NCBI RefSeq assembly: GCF_900475885.1
Contig: NZ_LS483429.1
Coordinates: 1,116,001-1,180,000 of the forward strand
Direction: 5' to 3'
From: Haemophilus aegyptius
GTDB taxonomy: Bacteria; Pseudomonadota; Gammaproteobacteria; Enterobacterales; Pasteurellaceae
DNA length: 64,000 nt
Shown here: one piece after another, positions 23,564 to 32,988 of the stretch
Numbering within the stretch: position 1 is the stretch's first letter
Layout of the letters: each line of letters starts with the position of its first letter
Program-made: the position numbers and the translations under genes
Notes under the pieces: generated by a model
The model's input: only the letters and a program-made list of their open reading frames with translations
Told to the model about the DNA's origin: nothing
The model's database searches: none

Positions 23564-24064
23564 TTATTCTGCGGATTCTGATTTTTCATTGCCGTCTGAT
23601 TTTTTACTTCCGTATAAGAATTGTCCAATTAAATCTTCCAATACCATAGCTGATGTAGTGTCTTGAATTTGGCTACCATTTTTAAGCATTGCTGTATCTC
23701 CATCATCAAAACCCATTGTTAAGGCAATATATTGCTCACCTAATAAACCTGATGTTTTAATTGATAAAGAACTGTTTTCTGGGATTTCATTATATTCTTG
23801 ATTAATCGCAATACTTACTTTTGGTAAATAGCTTTTTTCATCAAGCGTAATAGCACTCACACGCCCAATTACTACGCCTCCAATTTTTAGTGGTGCGCGC
23901 ACTTTTAGTCCGCCAATATTATTAAAAATTGCCGTCACGGTATAAGATTTCGTCTCAGCAAAACCTTGTACATTAGCTACGCGTAAACCTAAAAAAACTA
24001 AGGCACCAATACCAAGTAATAAAAATAACCCGACCCAAAATTCATATTTAATTGTTTGTCTCAT
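23564..24064 (-). CDS. mlaD: MlaD, MCE-domain lipid-binding protein
   Basis: A 166-residue protein with one N-terminal membrane anchor (YEFWVGLFLLLGIGALVFLGL) and a periplasmic MCE domain (FNNIGGLKVRAPLKIGGVVIG). MlaD forms the hexameric ring that holds phospholipid in the MlaFEDB complex. The start at 24064, preceded by AAGGA, replaces a TTG-initiated longer reading. Ten bases separate it from mlaE. Confidence 0.93.
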   Translation of the reverse strand: MRQTIKYEFWVGLFLLLGIGALVFLGLRVANVQGFAETKSYTVTAIFNNIGGLKVRAPLKIGGVVIGRVSAITLDEKSYLPKVSIAINQEYNEIPENSSLSIKTSGLLGEQYIALTMGFDDGDTAMLKNGSQIQDTTSAMVLEDLIGQFLYGSKKSDGNEKSESAE

Positions 24065-24074
24065 AAAAAAATCC

Positions 24075-24860
24075 TTAACCTGCGCCAAACATAATAGCAG
24101 TCAAAATAAAATCTAATCCTAGAACAACAAGAGATGCATGCACAACTGTTCGTGTTGTAGCTTGACTGATACCTTCTGATGTTGGCATACAATCATAACC
24201 ATTAAAAAGCGCAATCCAAGTTACGGCTACAGCAAAGAAAACCGCTTTAATAAAGCCATTTAAAATATCATAGCTCCAACTCACGGAATTTTGCATAACA
24301 GACCAAAAGCTGCCTGAATCAACACCTTTCCAATCCACACCAACTAAGGAACCGCCCCAAATACCAATTGCAATAAACAAGATTGACAAAACTGGCATAG
24401 AAATGACACCTGCCCAAAAACGTGGTGCAATCACTCGACGTAAAGGATCAACAGCCATCATTTCAAGACTAGAAAGTTGTTCAGTGGCTTTCATTAAGCC
24501 TATTTCAGCCGTCAATGCAGAACCTGCTCGACCAGCAAATAAAAGTGCGGTAACAACAGGCCCTAATTCTCGCAAAAGAGAAAGTGCCACCAACTGACCT
24601 AAACTTGTTTCAGCAGAAAAATCAACTAATACGACATAACCTTGTAGTCCTAATACCATTCCAATAAATAAACCGGACAACAAAATAATGAGTAACGATT
24701 GGACACCTAAAACATGCATTTGCTTCACAAGCAAAGGAAAATGCTTACGAATTTGTGGCTTGCCGATCAATGCGCCAAATAACATAAAGCCTGCTCGCCC
24801 CAATGCACGGAAAAAGTCGATCACCTGTTTTCCTAAAGCAGAAATAAAATTGACGATCAT
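24075..24860 (-). CDS. mlaE: MlaE, lipid ABC transporter permease
   Basis: A 261-residue inner-membrane permease of the YrbE/Mla family, with the typical [50 protein letters not shown] region split over its central helices. It forms the membrane core of MlaFEDB, maintaining outer-membrane lipid asymmetry. Its ATG overlaps the mlaF stop by four bases (ATGA). Confidence 0.94.
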   Translation of the reverse strand: MIVNFISALGKQVIDFFRALGRAGFMLFGALIGKPQIRKHFPLLVKQMHVLGVQSLLIILLSGLFIGMVLGLQGYVVLVDFSAETSLGQLVALSLLRELGPVVTALLFAGRAGSALTAEIGLMKATEQLSSLEMMAVDPLRRVIAPRFWAGVISMPVLSILFIAIGIWGGSLVGVDWKGVDSGSFWSVMQNSVSWSYDILNGFIKAVFFAVAVTWIALFNGYDCMPTSEGISQATTRTVVHASLVVLGLDFILTAIMFGAG

Positions 24861-25651
24861 TCAAACAATTCCTTCATATAATCTTGCGCTGGGTAGTTAA
24901 AGCGCACAGGGCCATCAGATTCACCTTTTAAGAATTGCACCACTCGCGGATCTTGGCTTTGTAAAAGCTGCTCAGATGTTCCTTCTGCGATGACTTTTTG
25001 GTCTGCAATAATATAGGCATAATCTGCAATACTCAATACTTCCTCCACATCGTGTGACACGACGATAGAAGTCAAATTTAACGCTTCATTTAATCGTTTA
25101 ATCAGGCTTAAAATTACGCCCATACTAATCGGATCTTGCCCAGTAAATGGTTCATCAAACATAATTAAATCAGGGTCAAGCGCAATAGCACGCGCTAATG
25201 CAGCTCGACGAGCCATACCACCGGAAAGTTCTGAAGGCATCAATGCGGCAGCGCCTCGCAACCCAACCGCCTCCAATTTCATCAACACGATTTGACGAAT
25301 TAAACTTTCAGACAAATGCGTATGTTCACGAATTGGAAAGGCGACATTATCAAAAGTAGAAATATCCGTAAAAAGCGCACCTGATTGGAATAACATCCCC
25401 ATCCGCTTGCGTACTTCGTACAGTTCACGATTAGATAGACGACAAATATCTTGTCCATCAAACAAAATTTCACCTTGCTCTGGCATTAGTTGCCCACCGA
25501 TCAATTTAAGTAAGGTGGTTTTACCAATCCCCGACGGCCCCATGATCGCAGTGATTTTTCCCTTTTTTACTTGCAAATTCAGGTTATCGTAAATCACGCG
25601 ATCACCGCGTTTAAAGGTGAGATTCTTAACTTCAATTAGATTTTGATTCAT
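24857..25651 (-). CDS. mlaF: MlaF, lipid ABC transporter ATPase
   Basis: A 264-residue ATPase with Walker [14 protein letters not shown], signature [16 protein letters not shown], Walker [14 protein letters not shown] and switch His in VVSHDVEEV. It is the motor of the Mla phospholipid transport complex, first gene of the operon. The start [13 protein letters not shown] at 25651 is chosen over a longer form from 25681 because the family begins at this point; a GAG precedes it. Confidence 0.94.
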   Translation of the reverse strand: MNQNLIEVKNLTFKRGDRVIYDNLNLQVKKGKITAIMGPSGIGKTTLLKLIGGQLMPEQGEILFDGQDICRLSNRELYEVRKRMGMLFQSGALFTDISTFDNVAFPIREHTHLSESLIRQIVLMKLEAVGLRGAAALMPSELSGGMARRAALARAIALDPDLIMFDEPFTGQDPISMGVILSLIKRLNEALNLTSIVVSHDVEEVLSIADYAYIIADQKVIAEGTSEQLLQSQDPRVVQFLKGESDGPVRFNYPAQDYMKELFE

Positions 25652-26042
25652 TAAAATCTCGTTTATAAATAAAAAGTTCAATCAGTTTTATATGACCTTA
25701 AAAAGTTAGATTCGTTTAATTTAAAGATTAAGTTTTGTTATTTATAGCAACACATTTCTTTGGCTTAACTTTAATGTGGTCATAAAAATAGTGATAAATT
25801 CTATTTTTAATAACTTAAAATTTTGCCATAGTAACATTCTTTTTGACCTCACTAAAGAAGCTTTACATTTCTTCATTATTTATTGAATTTTAATAATACT
25901 TTGTTTATGGAAAATAACATTGATAAATGCCTATAAATAATAAGCCTGTAAAAGATACAGATTTGATAAAAAAGATTGCAAAAGAAAAGTTATAGAGAGG
26001 AAAGCAGAAAAACCTAGCTTTTGCTAGGTTTTCCTATGTTTA
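25652..26042. other. Intergenic region between mlaF and sodA
   Basis: A 391-base AT-rich stretch. It must hold the mla operon promoter (minus strand) and contains the sodA terminator at 26008-26033. I see no open frame with a ribosome site, no uptake signal and no obvious operator. Confidence 0.4.
26008..26033 (-). terminator. Terminator of sodA
   Basis: AACCTAGC (26011-26018) pairs with GCTAGGTT (26023-26030), extended by A and T on the flanks. On the minus strand it ends in a T-run, 13 bases after the sodA stop. Confidence 0.85.
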
Positions 26043-26690
26043 TTATTTTGCACAGTTACAGTGAGCTGTTTTTTGTTCAAAACGTTCTGCAACGAAATCC
26101 CAGTTTACCACATTCCAGAATTCTTTAATGTAGTCTGGACGGCGGTTTTGGAATTTTAAGTAGTAAGCGTGTTCCCAAACGTCTAAACCTAAAAGTGGGA
26201 AACCCTCACAACCTGCCACTTCTTTACCCATTAATGGGTTATCTTGGTTTGCTGTTGATACAACGGCTAATTTACCTTCAGCGGTTAATACTAACCATGC
26301 CCAGCCTGAACCGAAACGAGTTGCTGCTGCTTTTTCAAACTCTGCTTTAAATGCATCTACAGAACCAAAATCACGTTCAATCGCATCTTTTAATGCGCCT
26401 TGTAAAGTAGTACCTTTTTTCAAGCTTTTCCAAAATAAACTGTGGTTTGTGTGGCCACCAGCATTATTACGTAATGCTCCACGTTTTTCTGCAGGAATTT
26501 TATCAAGGTTAGAAATTAAATGACCCGGACACATTTCTACTAATTCAGCGGGTAAACCTTCTAATGCAGCATTTGCATTGTTTACGTAAGCTTGGTGGTG
26601 TTTACTATGATGGATTTCCATTGTTTGCGTATCAAAATGTGGTTCTAAGGCATTATAGGCATAGCCTAATTCAGGGAGAGTGTAAGACAT
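26043..26690 (-). CDS. sodA: SodA, manganese superoxide dismutase
   Basis: A 215-residue Mn-type superoxide dismutase, converting superoxide to peroxide and oxygen in the cytoplasm. The metal ligands are recognisable: His in [15 protein letters not shown], His in [16 protein letters not shown], and Asp/His in [20 protein letters not shown]. The C-terminus ends in a short tail with two cysteines (AHCNCAK), absent from E. coli SodA. It is a single-gene unit. An FNR-like box at 26773, 83 bases upstream, suggests oxygen control. Confidence 0.96.
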   Translation of the reverse strand: MSYTLPELGYAYNALEPHFDTQTMEIHHSKHHQAYVNNANAALEGLPAELVEMCPGHLISNLDKIPAEKRGALRNNAGGHTNHSLFWKSLKKGTTLQGALKDAIERDFGSVDAFKAEFEKAAATRFGSGWAWLVLTAEGKLAVVSTANQDNPLMGKEVAGCEGFPLLGLDVWEHAYYLKFQNRRPDYIKEFWNVVNWDFVAERFEQKTAHCNCAK

Positions 26691-26772
26691 AATGTATTCC
26701 TTCTATTGTTAAAAACAGATTTCGTTGAGGTTTTGGTCTATAACCAAAATTGAGCAAATAATAGCAAAAAAA

Positions 26773-26786
26773 TTGATTTAGATCAT
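26773..26786 (-). promoter_or_regulatory. FNR-like site upstream of sodA
   Basis: TTGATTTAGATCAT matches TTGAT-N4-ATCAA at nine of ten positions. It lies 83 bases before sodA and also faces the ccm promoter. FNR and ArcA repress sodA without oxygen in E. coli. The call is from pattern only. Confidence 0.5.
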
Positions 26787-26826
26787 TAAATGTTTTTCCT
26801 TTTTTAAAAAGTGAATTTATTAAATT

Positions 26827-26840
26827 TTGTTTTAAATCAA
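26827..26840 (+). promoter_or_regulatory. FNR-like site upstream of ccmA
   Basis: TTGTTTTAAATCAA matches TTGAT-N4-ATCAA except for one base, 99 bases before ccmA. Anaerobic induction of ccm would supply haem attachment for the nrf cytochromes. Confidence 0.45.
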
Positions 26841-26938
26841 TAAATCTATCAATCTACTTCTAAAGAGTTATGCGTTTGAGTTGCGAAAATTTCATCAAAT
26901 ATTAGAATACCGCCACTTTCTATTTTCCCTCTGTAATT

Positions 26939-27577
26939 ATGTTTGAGCAACACAAGTTATATCTGCAAAATTTATCCTGCCAACGTGGTGAACGCGTACT
27001 TTTTCGTGCTTTGACTTGCGATTTTAATAGCGGTGATTTTGTACAAATTGAAGGGCATAACGGCATAGGTAAAACGAGCTTGTTACGTATTCTTGCTGGT
27101 TTAGCCCAACCTTTAGAAGGCGAAGTGCGGTGGGATGCTGAAGCAATTTCTAAACAACGTGAACAGTATCATCAGAATTTGCTTTATTTAGGACATCTTT
27201 CAGGCGTTAAACCAGAGCTAACGGCGTGGAAAAATTTGCAGTTTTATCAACGAATTAGTCAAGCTGAACAAAACACCGATATGTTGTGGGATTTGCTTGA
27301 GAAAGTGGGATTGCTAGGTCGTGAAGATTTGCCTGCCGCGCAACTTTCTGCAGGACAACAAAAACGTATCGCGTTAGGTCGCTTATGGCTGTCTCAAGCG
27401 CCCTTATGGATTTTAGATGAGCCCTTTACTGCGATTGATAAAAAAGGCGTGGAAATTCTAACCGCACTTTTTGATGAGCATGCTCAACGAGGTGGTATTG
27501 TGTTGTTAACCAGCCACCAAGAAGTGCCAAGTTCTCATCTGCAAAAATTGAATTTAGCGGCTTATAAAGCGGAATAA
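26939..27577 (+). CDS. ccmA: CcmA, haem exporter ATPase for cytochrome c maturation
   Basis: A 212-residue ABC ATPase with Walker [18 protein letters not shown], signature [13 protein letters not shown] and Walker [16 protein letters not shown]. With CcmB, CcmC and CcmD it releases haem-loaded CcmE. It is the first of nine ccm genes. The ATG at 26939 lacks a clear ribosome site (CTGTAATT upstream), which may make translation weak. Two FNR-like boxes lie in the 250-base region shared with sodA. Confidence 0.95.
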   Translation: MFEQHKLYLQNLSCQRGERVLFRALTCDFNSGDFVQIEGHNGIGKTSLLRILAGLAQPLEGEVRWDAEAISKQREQYHQNLLYLGHLSGVKPELTAWKNLQFYQRISQAEQNTDMLWDLLEKVGLLGREDLPAAQLSAGQQKRIALGRLWLSQAPLWILDEPFTAIDKKGVEILTALFDEHAQRGGIVLLTSHQEVPSSHLQKLNLAAYKAE

Positions 27578-27581
27578 CTTA

Positions 27582-28247
27582 ATGATTTTTTTAGAGATAA
27601 TTAAACGAGAACTTCAAATTGCGATGCGCAAAAATGCGGAGATTTTAAATCCGCTATGGTTCTTTTTGCTTGTGATTACTTTGTTTCCGCTTGTTATTGG
27701 GCCAGAGCCTAAATTACTTTCCCGTATCGCACCGGGTATCGCATGGGTAGCTGCATTACTTTCAGCATTGCTTTCTTTTGAGCGTTTATTCCGCGATGAT
27801 TTTATTGATGGTTCTCTTGAACAATTAATGTTAATCGCACAGCCTTTACCAATGACAGCTTTGGCTAAAGTCGTTGCACATTGGTTGCTCACTGGTTTGC
27901 CGCTTATTTTATTATCGCCTATTGCGGCTTTGTTACTTTCTCTTGAGGTCAATATTTGGTGGGCATTGGTTTTGACATTGTTACTGGGCACTCCTGTATT
28001 GAGTTGTATCGGTGCTATTGGCGTGGCTTTAACGGTGGGATTGCGAAAAGGTGGCGTGTTGTTGAGTTTGCTTGTTGTTCCGTTGTTTATTCCTGTTTTA
28101 ATTTTTGCTTCATCAATACTAGAAGCAGCAGGATTAAATGTGCCTTATGGGGGACAACTGGCGATTTTAGGTGCCATGATGGTTGGTGCAGTAACGCTTT
28201 CGCCTTTTGCTATCGCGGCAGCGTTGCGAATTAGTTTAGATAATTAA
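27582..28247 (+). CDS. ccmB: CcmB, haem exporter membrane subunit
   Basis: A 221-residue membrane protein with about six spans, containing FFLLVITLFPLVIGPEP and PFAIAAALRISLDN typical of CcmB. It is the membrane partner of CcmA. It starts four bases after the ccmA stop. Family membership is clear from sequence and order. Confidence 0.94.
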   Translation: MIFLEIIKRELQIAMRKNAEILNPLWFFLLVITLFPLVIGPEPKLLSRIAPGIAWVAALLSALLSFERLFRDDFIDGSLEQLMLIAQPLPMTALAKVVAHWLLTGLPLILLSPIAALLLSLEVNIWWALVLTLLLGTPVLSCIGAIGVALTVGLRKGGVLLSLLVVPLFIPVLIFASSILEAAGLNVPYGGQLAILGAMMVGAVTLSPFAIAAALRISLDN

Positions 28248-28307
28248 TTTTATTTCATCGTATAAAAGTGCGGTGGTTTTTCTCTTTAATTTTTAAGGAT
28301 CTTTTTT

Positions 28308-29072
28308 ATGTGGAAGAGGTTACATCCTTATGCAAAACCAGAAACTCAATATCGTATTTGCGGTAAATTGAGTCCGTTATTTGCATTTTTAACGCTTATC
28401 TTACTCGGTGTTGGCATTGTATGGGGGTTAGCATTCGCCCCAGCAGATTACCAACAGGGCAATAGTTTCCGAATTATGTATGTACATGTGCCGACAGCGA
28501 TTTGGTCAATGGGTGTGTACGGTTCAATGGCGATTGCAGCTGTGGTTGCCCTAGTGTGGCAAATTAAGCAAGCTCATCTCGCAATGATTGCAATGGCGCC
28601 AATTGGTGCATTGTTTACTTTCTTATCGCTTGTTACGGGGGCAATTTGGGGGAAACCAATGTGGGGTACTTGGTGGGTGTGGGATGCTCGCTTAACTGCA
28701 GAATTGATTTTATTCTTTCTTTATCTTGGTATCTTAGCCCTTTATTCTGCTTTTTCAGATCGTAACGTAGGCGCAAAAGCGGCGGGGATTTTATGCATTA
28801 CAACGGTCGTGATTTTACCGATTATTCATTTTTCGGTGGAGTGGTGGAACACATTACATCAAGGGGCTAGTATTACCAAATTTGAAAAACCATCCATTGC
28901 AATTCCAATGTTGGTTCCATTAATTTTATGTATCTTCGGTTTTTTGACCTTGTATATTTGGCTTACTTTAGTTCGTTATCGCGTGGAATTATTGAAAGAA
29001 GATGCAAAACGTCCTTGGGTTAAAGCACTTGCGAACGTATCTAATTCCGTGGGTAGGTATACTCACGGTTAA
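28308..29072 (+). CDS. ccmC: CcmC, haem-handling protein for cytochrome c maturation
   Basis: A 254-residue six-span membrane protein with the tryptophan-rich WGKPMWGTWWVWDARLT motif that holds haem against CcmE, and periplasmic histidines in MYVHVPTAIWS and IHFSVEWWNTLHQG. The last few residues (VGRYTHG) are encoded by the first arm of the palindromic element at 29048, so the natural C-terminus may have been extended by insertion of that element. An uptake signal precedes the gene. Confidence 0.94.
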   Translation: MWKRLHPYAKPETQYRICGKLSPLFAFLTLILLGVGIVWGLAFAPADYQQGNSFRIMYVHVPTAIWSMGVYGSMAIAAVVALVWQIKQAHLAMIAMAPIGALFTFLSLVTGAIWGKPMWGTWWVWDARLTAELILFFLYLGILALYSAFSDRNVGAKAAGILCITTVVILPIIHFSVEWWNTLHQGASITKFEKPSIAIPMLVPLILCIFGFLTLYIWLTLVRYRVELLKEDAKRPWVKALANVSNSVGRYTHG

Positions 29073-29159
29073 TATAAAATGATTCCCCTTTGGGGAACGT
29101 TTAATCTACCTTAAAAGGGTAGTACTTTTACTAACCTAGGGTATACCTACCCTAGGGTA
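29048..29159. repeat. Palindromic intergenic element between ccmC and ccmD
   Basis: A stretch of stacked hairpins. GGTAGGTATAC near 29052 is the reverse complement of GTATACCTACC at 29141-29151. Inside are TTCCCC/GGGGAA (29083-29097), CTACC/GGGTAG (29106-29122) and the perfect pair CCTAGGGTA (29135-29143) with TACCCTAGG (29148-29156). The shared GGTATACC-type core suggests one folded unit, like a REP or mobile dyad element. I know no name for it. Confidence 0.6.
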
Positions 29160-29177
29160 AAAAATAAGGAATATTTT

Positions 29178-29381
29178 ATGTTTTTCCAAACTTGGAGTGA
29201 TTTTTTTAATATGGGTGGCTACGGTTTTTACGTATGGTTATCCTATGCAGTAAGTTTAGTGGCAGTTATTGCCTTAATTGTTCAAAGTGTAAAACAACGC
29301 ACAACAGTGTTACAAAATGTATTGCGTGAGCAACAACGCGAAGAACGTTTACAACAAGCAAATAAGGGGAACACACTATGA
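29178..29381 (+). CDS. ccmD: CcmD, small haem exporter subunit
   Basis: A 67-residue protein with one membrane span ([24 protein letters not shown]) and a charged coiled tail rich in Arg and Gln, the normal CcmD topology. It helps release holo-CcmE from CcmABC. AAGGA precedes its ATG; its end overlaps ccmE by four bases. It is separated from ccmC by the palindromic element. Confidence 0.92.
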   Translation: MFFQTWSDFFNMGGYGFYVWLSYAVSLVAVIALIVQSVKQRTTVLQNVLREQQREERLQQANKGNTL

Positions 29382-29899
29382 ATCCAAGACGTAAATCCAG
29401 ATTTAAATTAGTCATTTTTGTTGTGCTTGGCATTGCTATTGCAAGTGGATTGATGCTGTATGCATTACGTCAAAATATCGACTTGTTTTATACGCCATCT
29501 GAAGTGATTCAAGGTAAGGATAATAATCCGAATCAAAAACCTGAAGTGGGGCAGCGTATTCGTGTTGGCGGTATGGTGGTTGAAGGCACGGTAGTGCGTG
29601 ATCCAAAAAGCTTAAAAGTGCGGTTCGATTTAAATGATATTGGTCCTGCGATCACTGTTGAATATGAAGGCATTTTGCCAGATCTTTTCCGTGAAGGGCA
29701 GGGGATTGTGGCTCAAGGCGTATTAACTCAGTCAGCGGTTTTAAGCGCGACAGAAGTATTGGCTAAACACGATGAAAATTATGTGCCGCCAGAATTAGGC
29801 GAAAACATGCAAAAAGTACATAAACCAATGGGGATTAAGGCAGCAGATTTAAAAGGCGAAAGTGAGCGTGATCGTCAAGAAAAAGAAGGCGCAAAATGA
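29378..29899 (+). CDS. ccmE: CcmE, periplasmic haem chaperone
   Basis: A 173-residue membrane-anchored chaperone: N-terminal anchor ([22 protein letters not shown]), beta-barrel OB domain with [15 protein letters not shown], and the haem-binding site [12 protein letters not shown] in which the His binds haem covalently. Coupled by ATGA overlaps to ccmD and ccmF. No missing key residue. Confidence 0.96.
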   Translation: MNPRRKSRFKLVIFVVLGIAIASGLMLYALRQNIDLFYTPSEVIQGKDNNPNQKPEVGQRIRVGGMVVEGTVVRDPKSLKVRFDLNDIGPAITVEYEGILPDLFREGQGIVAQGVLTQSAVLSATEVLAKHDENYVPPELGENMQKVHKPMGIKAADLKGESERDRQEKEGAK

Positions 29900-31842
29900 T
29901 TGCTGAATTAGGAAATTATGCGCTGGCTTTAAGTTTAGCTGTATCGCTTATGTTGGCGATTTTCCCTTTGTGGGGGGCGGAAAAGGGCAATGTACAATTA
30001 ATGGCATTAGCTCGCCCAATGACTTATGGTTTATTTGCAAGCCTAAGCATTGCTTTTGCTGCGCTATTTTATTTATTCGCAGTCAATGATTTTAGCGTGC
30101 AATATATTGTAAATAATTCTAATACTACTTTACCCATTTATTATCGTTTATCTGCGGTATGGGGTTCCCATGAAGGCTCTTTGTTACTGTGGATTTGGTT
30201 ACTGGCGGTTTGGTCATTTGCCGTTGCTTTATTGAGTAAACATTTACCCCAAGAAGCGGTTGCTCGCGTGCTTGGTATTATGGGGATTATTAGCGTCGGT
30301 TTTGTATTGTTCGTTTTGTTTACCTCAAATCCTTTCACGCGTACTTTCCCAGATTTCCCAGTAGATGGAAAAGAACTTAACCCAATGTTGCAAGATGTAG
30401 GCTTGATTTTCCACCCTCCATTACTTTATATGGGCTATGTGGGTTTTTCGGTGGCATTTGCGTTTGCGATAGCATCCTTAATGACTGGAAAATTAGATTC
30501 AGCTTGGGCGCGTTGGTCACGTCCTTGGACGCTTGCTGCTTGGGTGTTTTTAACTTTAGGTATCGTACTCGGTTCTTGGTGGGCTTATTATGAGCTTGGC
30601 TGGGGGGGCTGGTGGTTCTGGGATCCAGTAGAAAACTCATCGTTTATGCCGTGGCTTGCTGGTACTGCATTGATTCACTCTCTTTCTGTGACAGAAAAAC
30701 GTGGTTCTTTCAAAGCTTGGACGGTATTACTTGCGATTTTAGCCTTTTCACTTTGTCTGCTCGGCACGTTCTTAGTTCGTTCTGGTATCTTAGTTTCAGT
30801 TCACGCATTTGCATCGGATCCAACTCGTGGTTTGTATATTTTGGCTTACCTCGTTGTGGTAATTGGCGGTTCGCTTGCGCTCTATGCGTATAAAGGCAGT
30901 CAAATTCGTTCTCGTGATAATGCAGAACGCTATTCACGTGAAAGTATGTTGTTATTAAATAATATCTTATTAATGACCGCACTTTGCGTTGTATTCTTAG
31001 GAACGTTGTTACCACTGGTTCATAAACAACTGGGTTTAGGCTCTATTTCTATTGGTGCGCCATTCTTTGATCAAATGTTCTTAATTATTATGACACCATT
31101 TGCATTATTGCTTGGTATTGGACCTTTAGTGAAATGGCGTAGAGACCAATTTTCTGCAATTCGTACGCCTGTTGTTATCAGCGTATTTGTTATGCTGATT
31201 GCAGGTTTTGCACTACCTTATTTCTTGCAAGATAAAATTACCGTGAGTTCAGTGCTTGGTTCAATGATGACCGTGATTATCGCGTTACTTGCGCTTTATG
31301 AATTGCAACAACGTGCGACGCATCGTGAATCATTCTTTGTTGGCGTACGCAAACTATCTCGTTCTCATTGGGGAATGATGTTAGCTCACTTAGGCGTAGC
31401 TATGACTGTTTGGGGGATCGCATTTAGCCAAAACTTTAGCGTAGAACGTGATGTGAGAATGAAAGTTGGCGAGAACGCACAAATTGGTCGTTACGATTTT
31501 AAATTCGTTGGTGTGACGGATGAAAATGGTCCAAATTATGTTGGTGGAAAAGCGCAAATTGATATTTCGAAAGATGGGCAACCAGAGGCAAGTTTATTCG
31601 CAGAAAAACGTTTTTACACAGTAAGTCGGATGTCTATGACGGAAGCCGCTATTGCAGGTGGTTTAACTCGTGACCTCTATGTGGCACTTGGCGAAAAACT
31701 TGAGGATAATTCTTGGGCGTTACGCTTATATTACAAGCCATTTATTCGCTGGATTTGGATTGGCGGCTTATTTATGGCGTTAGGTGGATTGTTGTGCATG
31801 TTCGATCGACGCTATCGGTTTAATGTGTTGTTGAAGAAATAA
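29896..31842 (+). CDS. ccmF: CcmF, cytochrome c haem lyase subunit
   Basis: A 648-residue polytopic membrane protein with the WWD motif [31 protein letters not shown] and the conserved periplasmic histidines. With CcmH and CcmI it joins haem from CcmE to CxxCH cytochromes. The start overlaps the end of ccmE. It is the only CcmF/NrfE-type gene in this window, which matters because NrfA has a CxxCK site. Confidence 0.96.
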   Translation: MIAELGNYALALSLAVSLMLAIFPLWGAEKGNVQLMALARPMTYGLFASLSIAFAALFYLFAVNDFSVQYIVNNSNTTLPIYYRLSAVWGSHEGSLLLWIWLLAVWSFAVALLSKHLPQEAVARVLGIMGIISVGFVLFVLFTSNPFTRTFPDFPVDGKELNPMLQDVGLIFHPPLLYMGYVGFSVAFAFAIASLMTGKLDSAWARWSRPWTLAAWVFLTLGIVLGSWWAYYELGWGGWWFWDPVENSSFMPWLAGTALIHSLSVTEKRGSFKAWTVLLAILAFSLCLLGTFLVRSGILVSVHAFASDPTRGLYILAYLVVVIGGSLALYAYKGSQIRSRDNAERYSRESMLLLNNILLMTALCVVFLGTLLPLVHKQLGLGSISIGAPFFDQMFLIIMTPFALLLGIGPLVKWRRDQFSAIRTPVVISVFVMLIAGFALPYFLQDKITVSSVLGSMMTVIIALLALYELQQRATHRESFFVGVRKLSRSHWGMMLAHLGVAMTVWGIAFSQNFSVERDVRMKVGENAQIGRYDFKFVGVTDENGPNYVGGKAQIDISKDGQPEASLFAEKRFYTVSRMSMTEAAIAGGLTRDLYVALGEKLEDNSWALRLYYKPFIRWIWIGGLFMALGGLLCMFDRRYRFNVLLKK

Positions 31843-31853
31843 TTTTATTCTTG

Positions 31854-31954
31854 CCTTCCCCTGCTTGCGGGGGAAGGTGCCCGAAGGGCGGAAGGGGGAT
31901 TACGATATCCCCCTCAGTCACTTCGCGACAGCTCCCCCCATAAATGGGTGGAGC
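31854..31954. repeat. GC-rich multi-hairpin intergenic repeat between ccmF and dsbE
   Basis: About 100 bases of unusually G+C-rich sequence made of four hairpins: CCTTCCCC (31854-31861) with GGGGAAGG (31870-31877), GCCCGAAGGGC, GGGGGAT/ATCCCCC around 31895-31913, and GCTCC-CCCA with TGGG-GGAGC ending near 31954. Its composition contrasts sharply with the neighbours. Repeats of this style are scattered between genes in several proteobacteria. Confidence 0.65.
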
Positions 31955-31981
31955 AAAGTTAATGAAAAAGTGCGGTAAAAA

Positions 31982-32527
31982 ATGAAAAAAAAATTACTCG
32001 TTCCTCTTATTCTCTTTTTATCAATAACAATTGCCTTTTTAGTGCAATTAAAACGCAATGCGCAAGGTGAAGATATTAAAGCATTAGAGTCAGCTTTGGT
32101 TGGAAAGCCTGTGCCAGCAAAAAATTTGACGGAGTTGTTTGAAAATAAAGCTTACACGAACGAATTGTTTCAACAAGGTGAGCCAGTTTTGCTTAACGTA
32201 TGGGCGACTTGGTGTCCGACTTGTTATGCAGAACATCAATATTTAAACAAACTTGCTAAAGAGGGTGTGAGAATTATTGGTTTAGATTATAAAGATGAAT
32301 CACCTAAAGCAATGAAGTGGCTAAAAGATCTTGGCAATCCTTATCAAGTTGTTTTAAAAGATGAAAAAGGTTCTTTCGGTTTGGATTTAGGGGTATATGG
32401 TGCGCCAGAAACGTTCATTGTAGATGGAAAAGGTGTGATTCATTATCGTTATGCTGGAGATGTAAACGAAAAAGTTTGGACTCAGACTTTAAAACCAATT
32501 TATGACAAACTTTCGGAGCAACAATAA
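31982..32527 (+). CDS. dsbE: DsbE/CcmG, thioredoxin-like apocytochrome reductase
   Basis: A 181-residue membrane-anchored periplasmic thioredoxin-fold protein with the active site WATWCPTC and the late cis-proline in GAPETFIVDG. It reduces the disulfide of apocytochrome CxxCH motifs before haem is attached. Its ATG has no ribosome site; an uptake signal ends six bases upstream. Overlaps ccmH by a base. Confidence 0.94.
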   Translation: MKKKLLVPLILFLSITIAFLVQLKRNAQGEDIKALESALVGKPVPAKNLTELFENKAYTNELFQQGEPVLLNVWATWCPTCYAEHQYLNKLAKEGVRIIGLDYKDESPKAMKWLKDLGNPYQVVLKDEKGSFGLDLGVYGAPETFIVDGKGVIHYRYAGDVNEKVWTQTLKPIYDKLSEQQ

Positions 32528-32988
32528 TGAAAAAAACATGGCTATTTTTGACCGCACTTTTGTTTAGCTCAGCGGCGTTTTCAGCTATTGATGCATTAAA
32601 TTTTAGTTCTCCACAGCAAGAGAGTGATTACCACCAATTAACACAATCTTTGCGTTGCCCTCAATGTCAAAATAACAATATTGCGGATTCCAATGCGACT
32701 ATCGCAGTGGATATGCGTGGCAAAGTATTTGAGCTTTTACAAGAAGGTAAATCGAAAAATGACGTAGTGGATTATATGGTGGCTCGCTACGGCAATTTTG
32801 TAACCTATGATCCTCCTATAACAGCGAGTACATTAGTGCTATGGATTGCGCCATTATTGCTTGTGTTGTTAGGCGTGGTGTTTTTATTAAGACGCAAACC
32901 TAAAACCCAAAGTGCGGTGAAATCCCAAGAGATTTTAACGGATGAAGATAATGCACGTTTGGCAGAATTATTAAACAAGGATAAATAG
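32527..32988 (+). CDS. ccmH: CcmH, apocytochrome thiol-oxidoreductase
   Basis: A 153-residue protein with a signal peptide, the LRCPQCQNNNIADSNA motif (RCxxC redox pair) and a C-terminal membrane span (LVLWIAPLLLVLLGVVFLL). It presents reduced apocytochrome to CcmF, with CcmI. It corresponds to the N-terminal half of the fused E. coli CcmH; the TPR half is the next gene. Confidence 0.94.
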   Translation: MKKTWLFLTALLFSSAAFSAIDALNFSSPQQESDYHQLTQSLRCPQCQNNNIADSNATIAVDMRGKVFELLQEGKSKNDVVDYMVARYGNFVTYDPPITASTLVLWIAPLLLVLLGVVFLLRRKPKTQSAVKSQEILTDEDNARLAELLNKDK

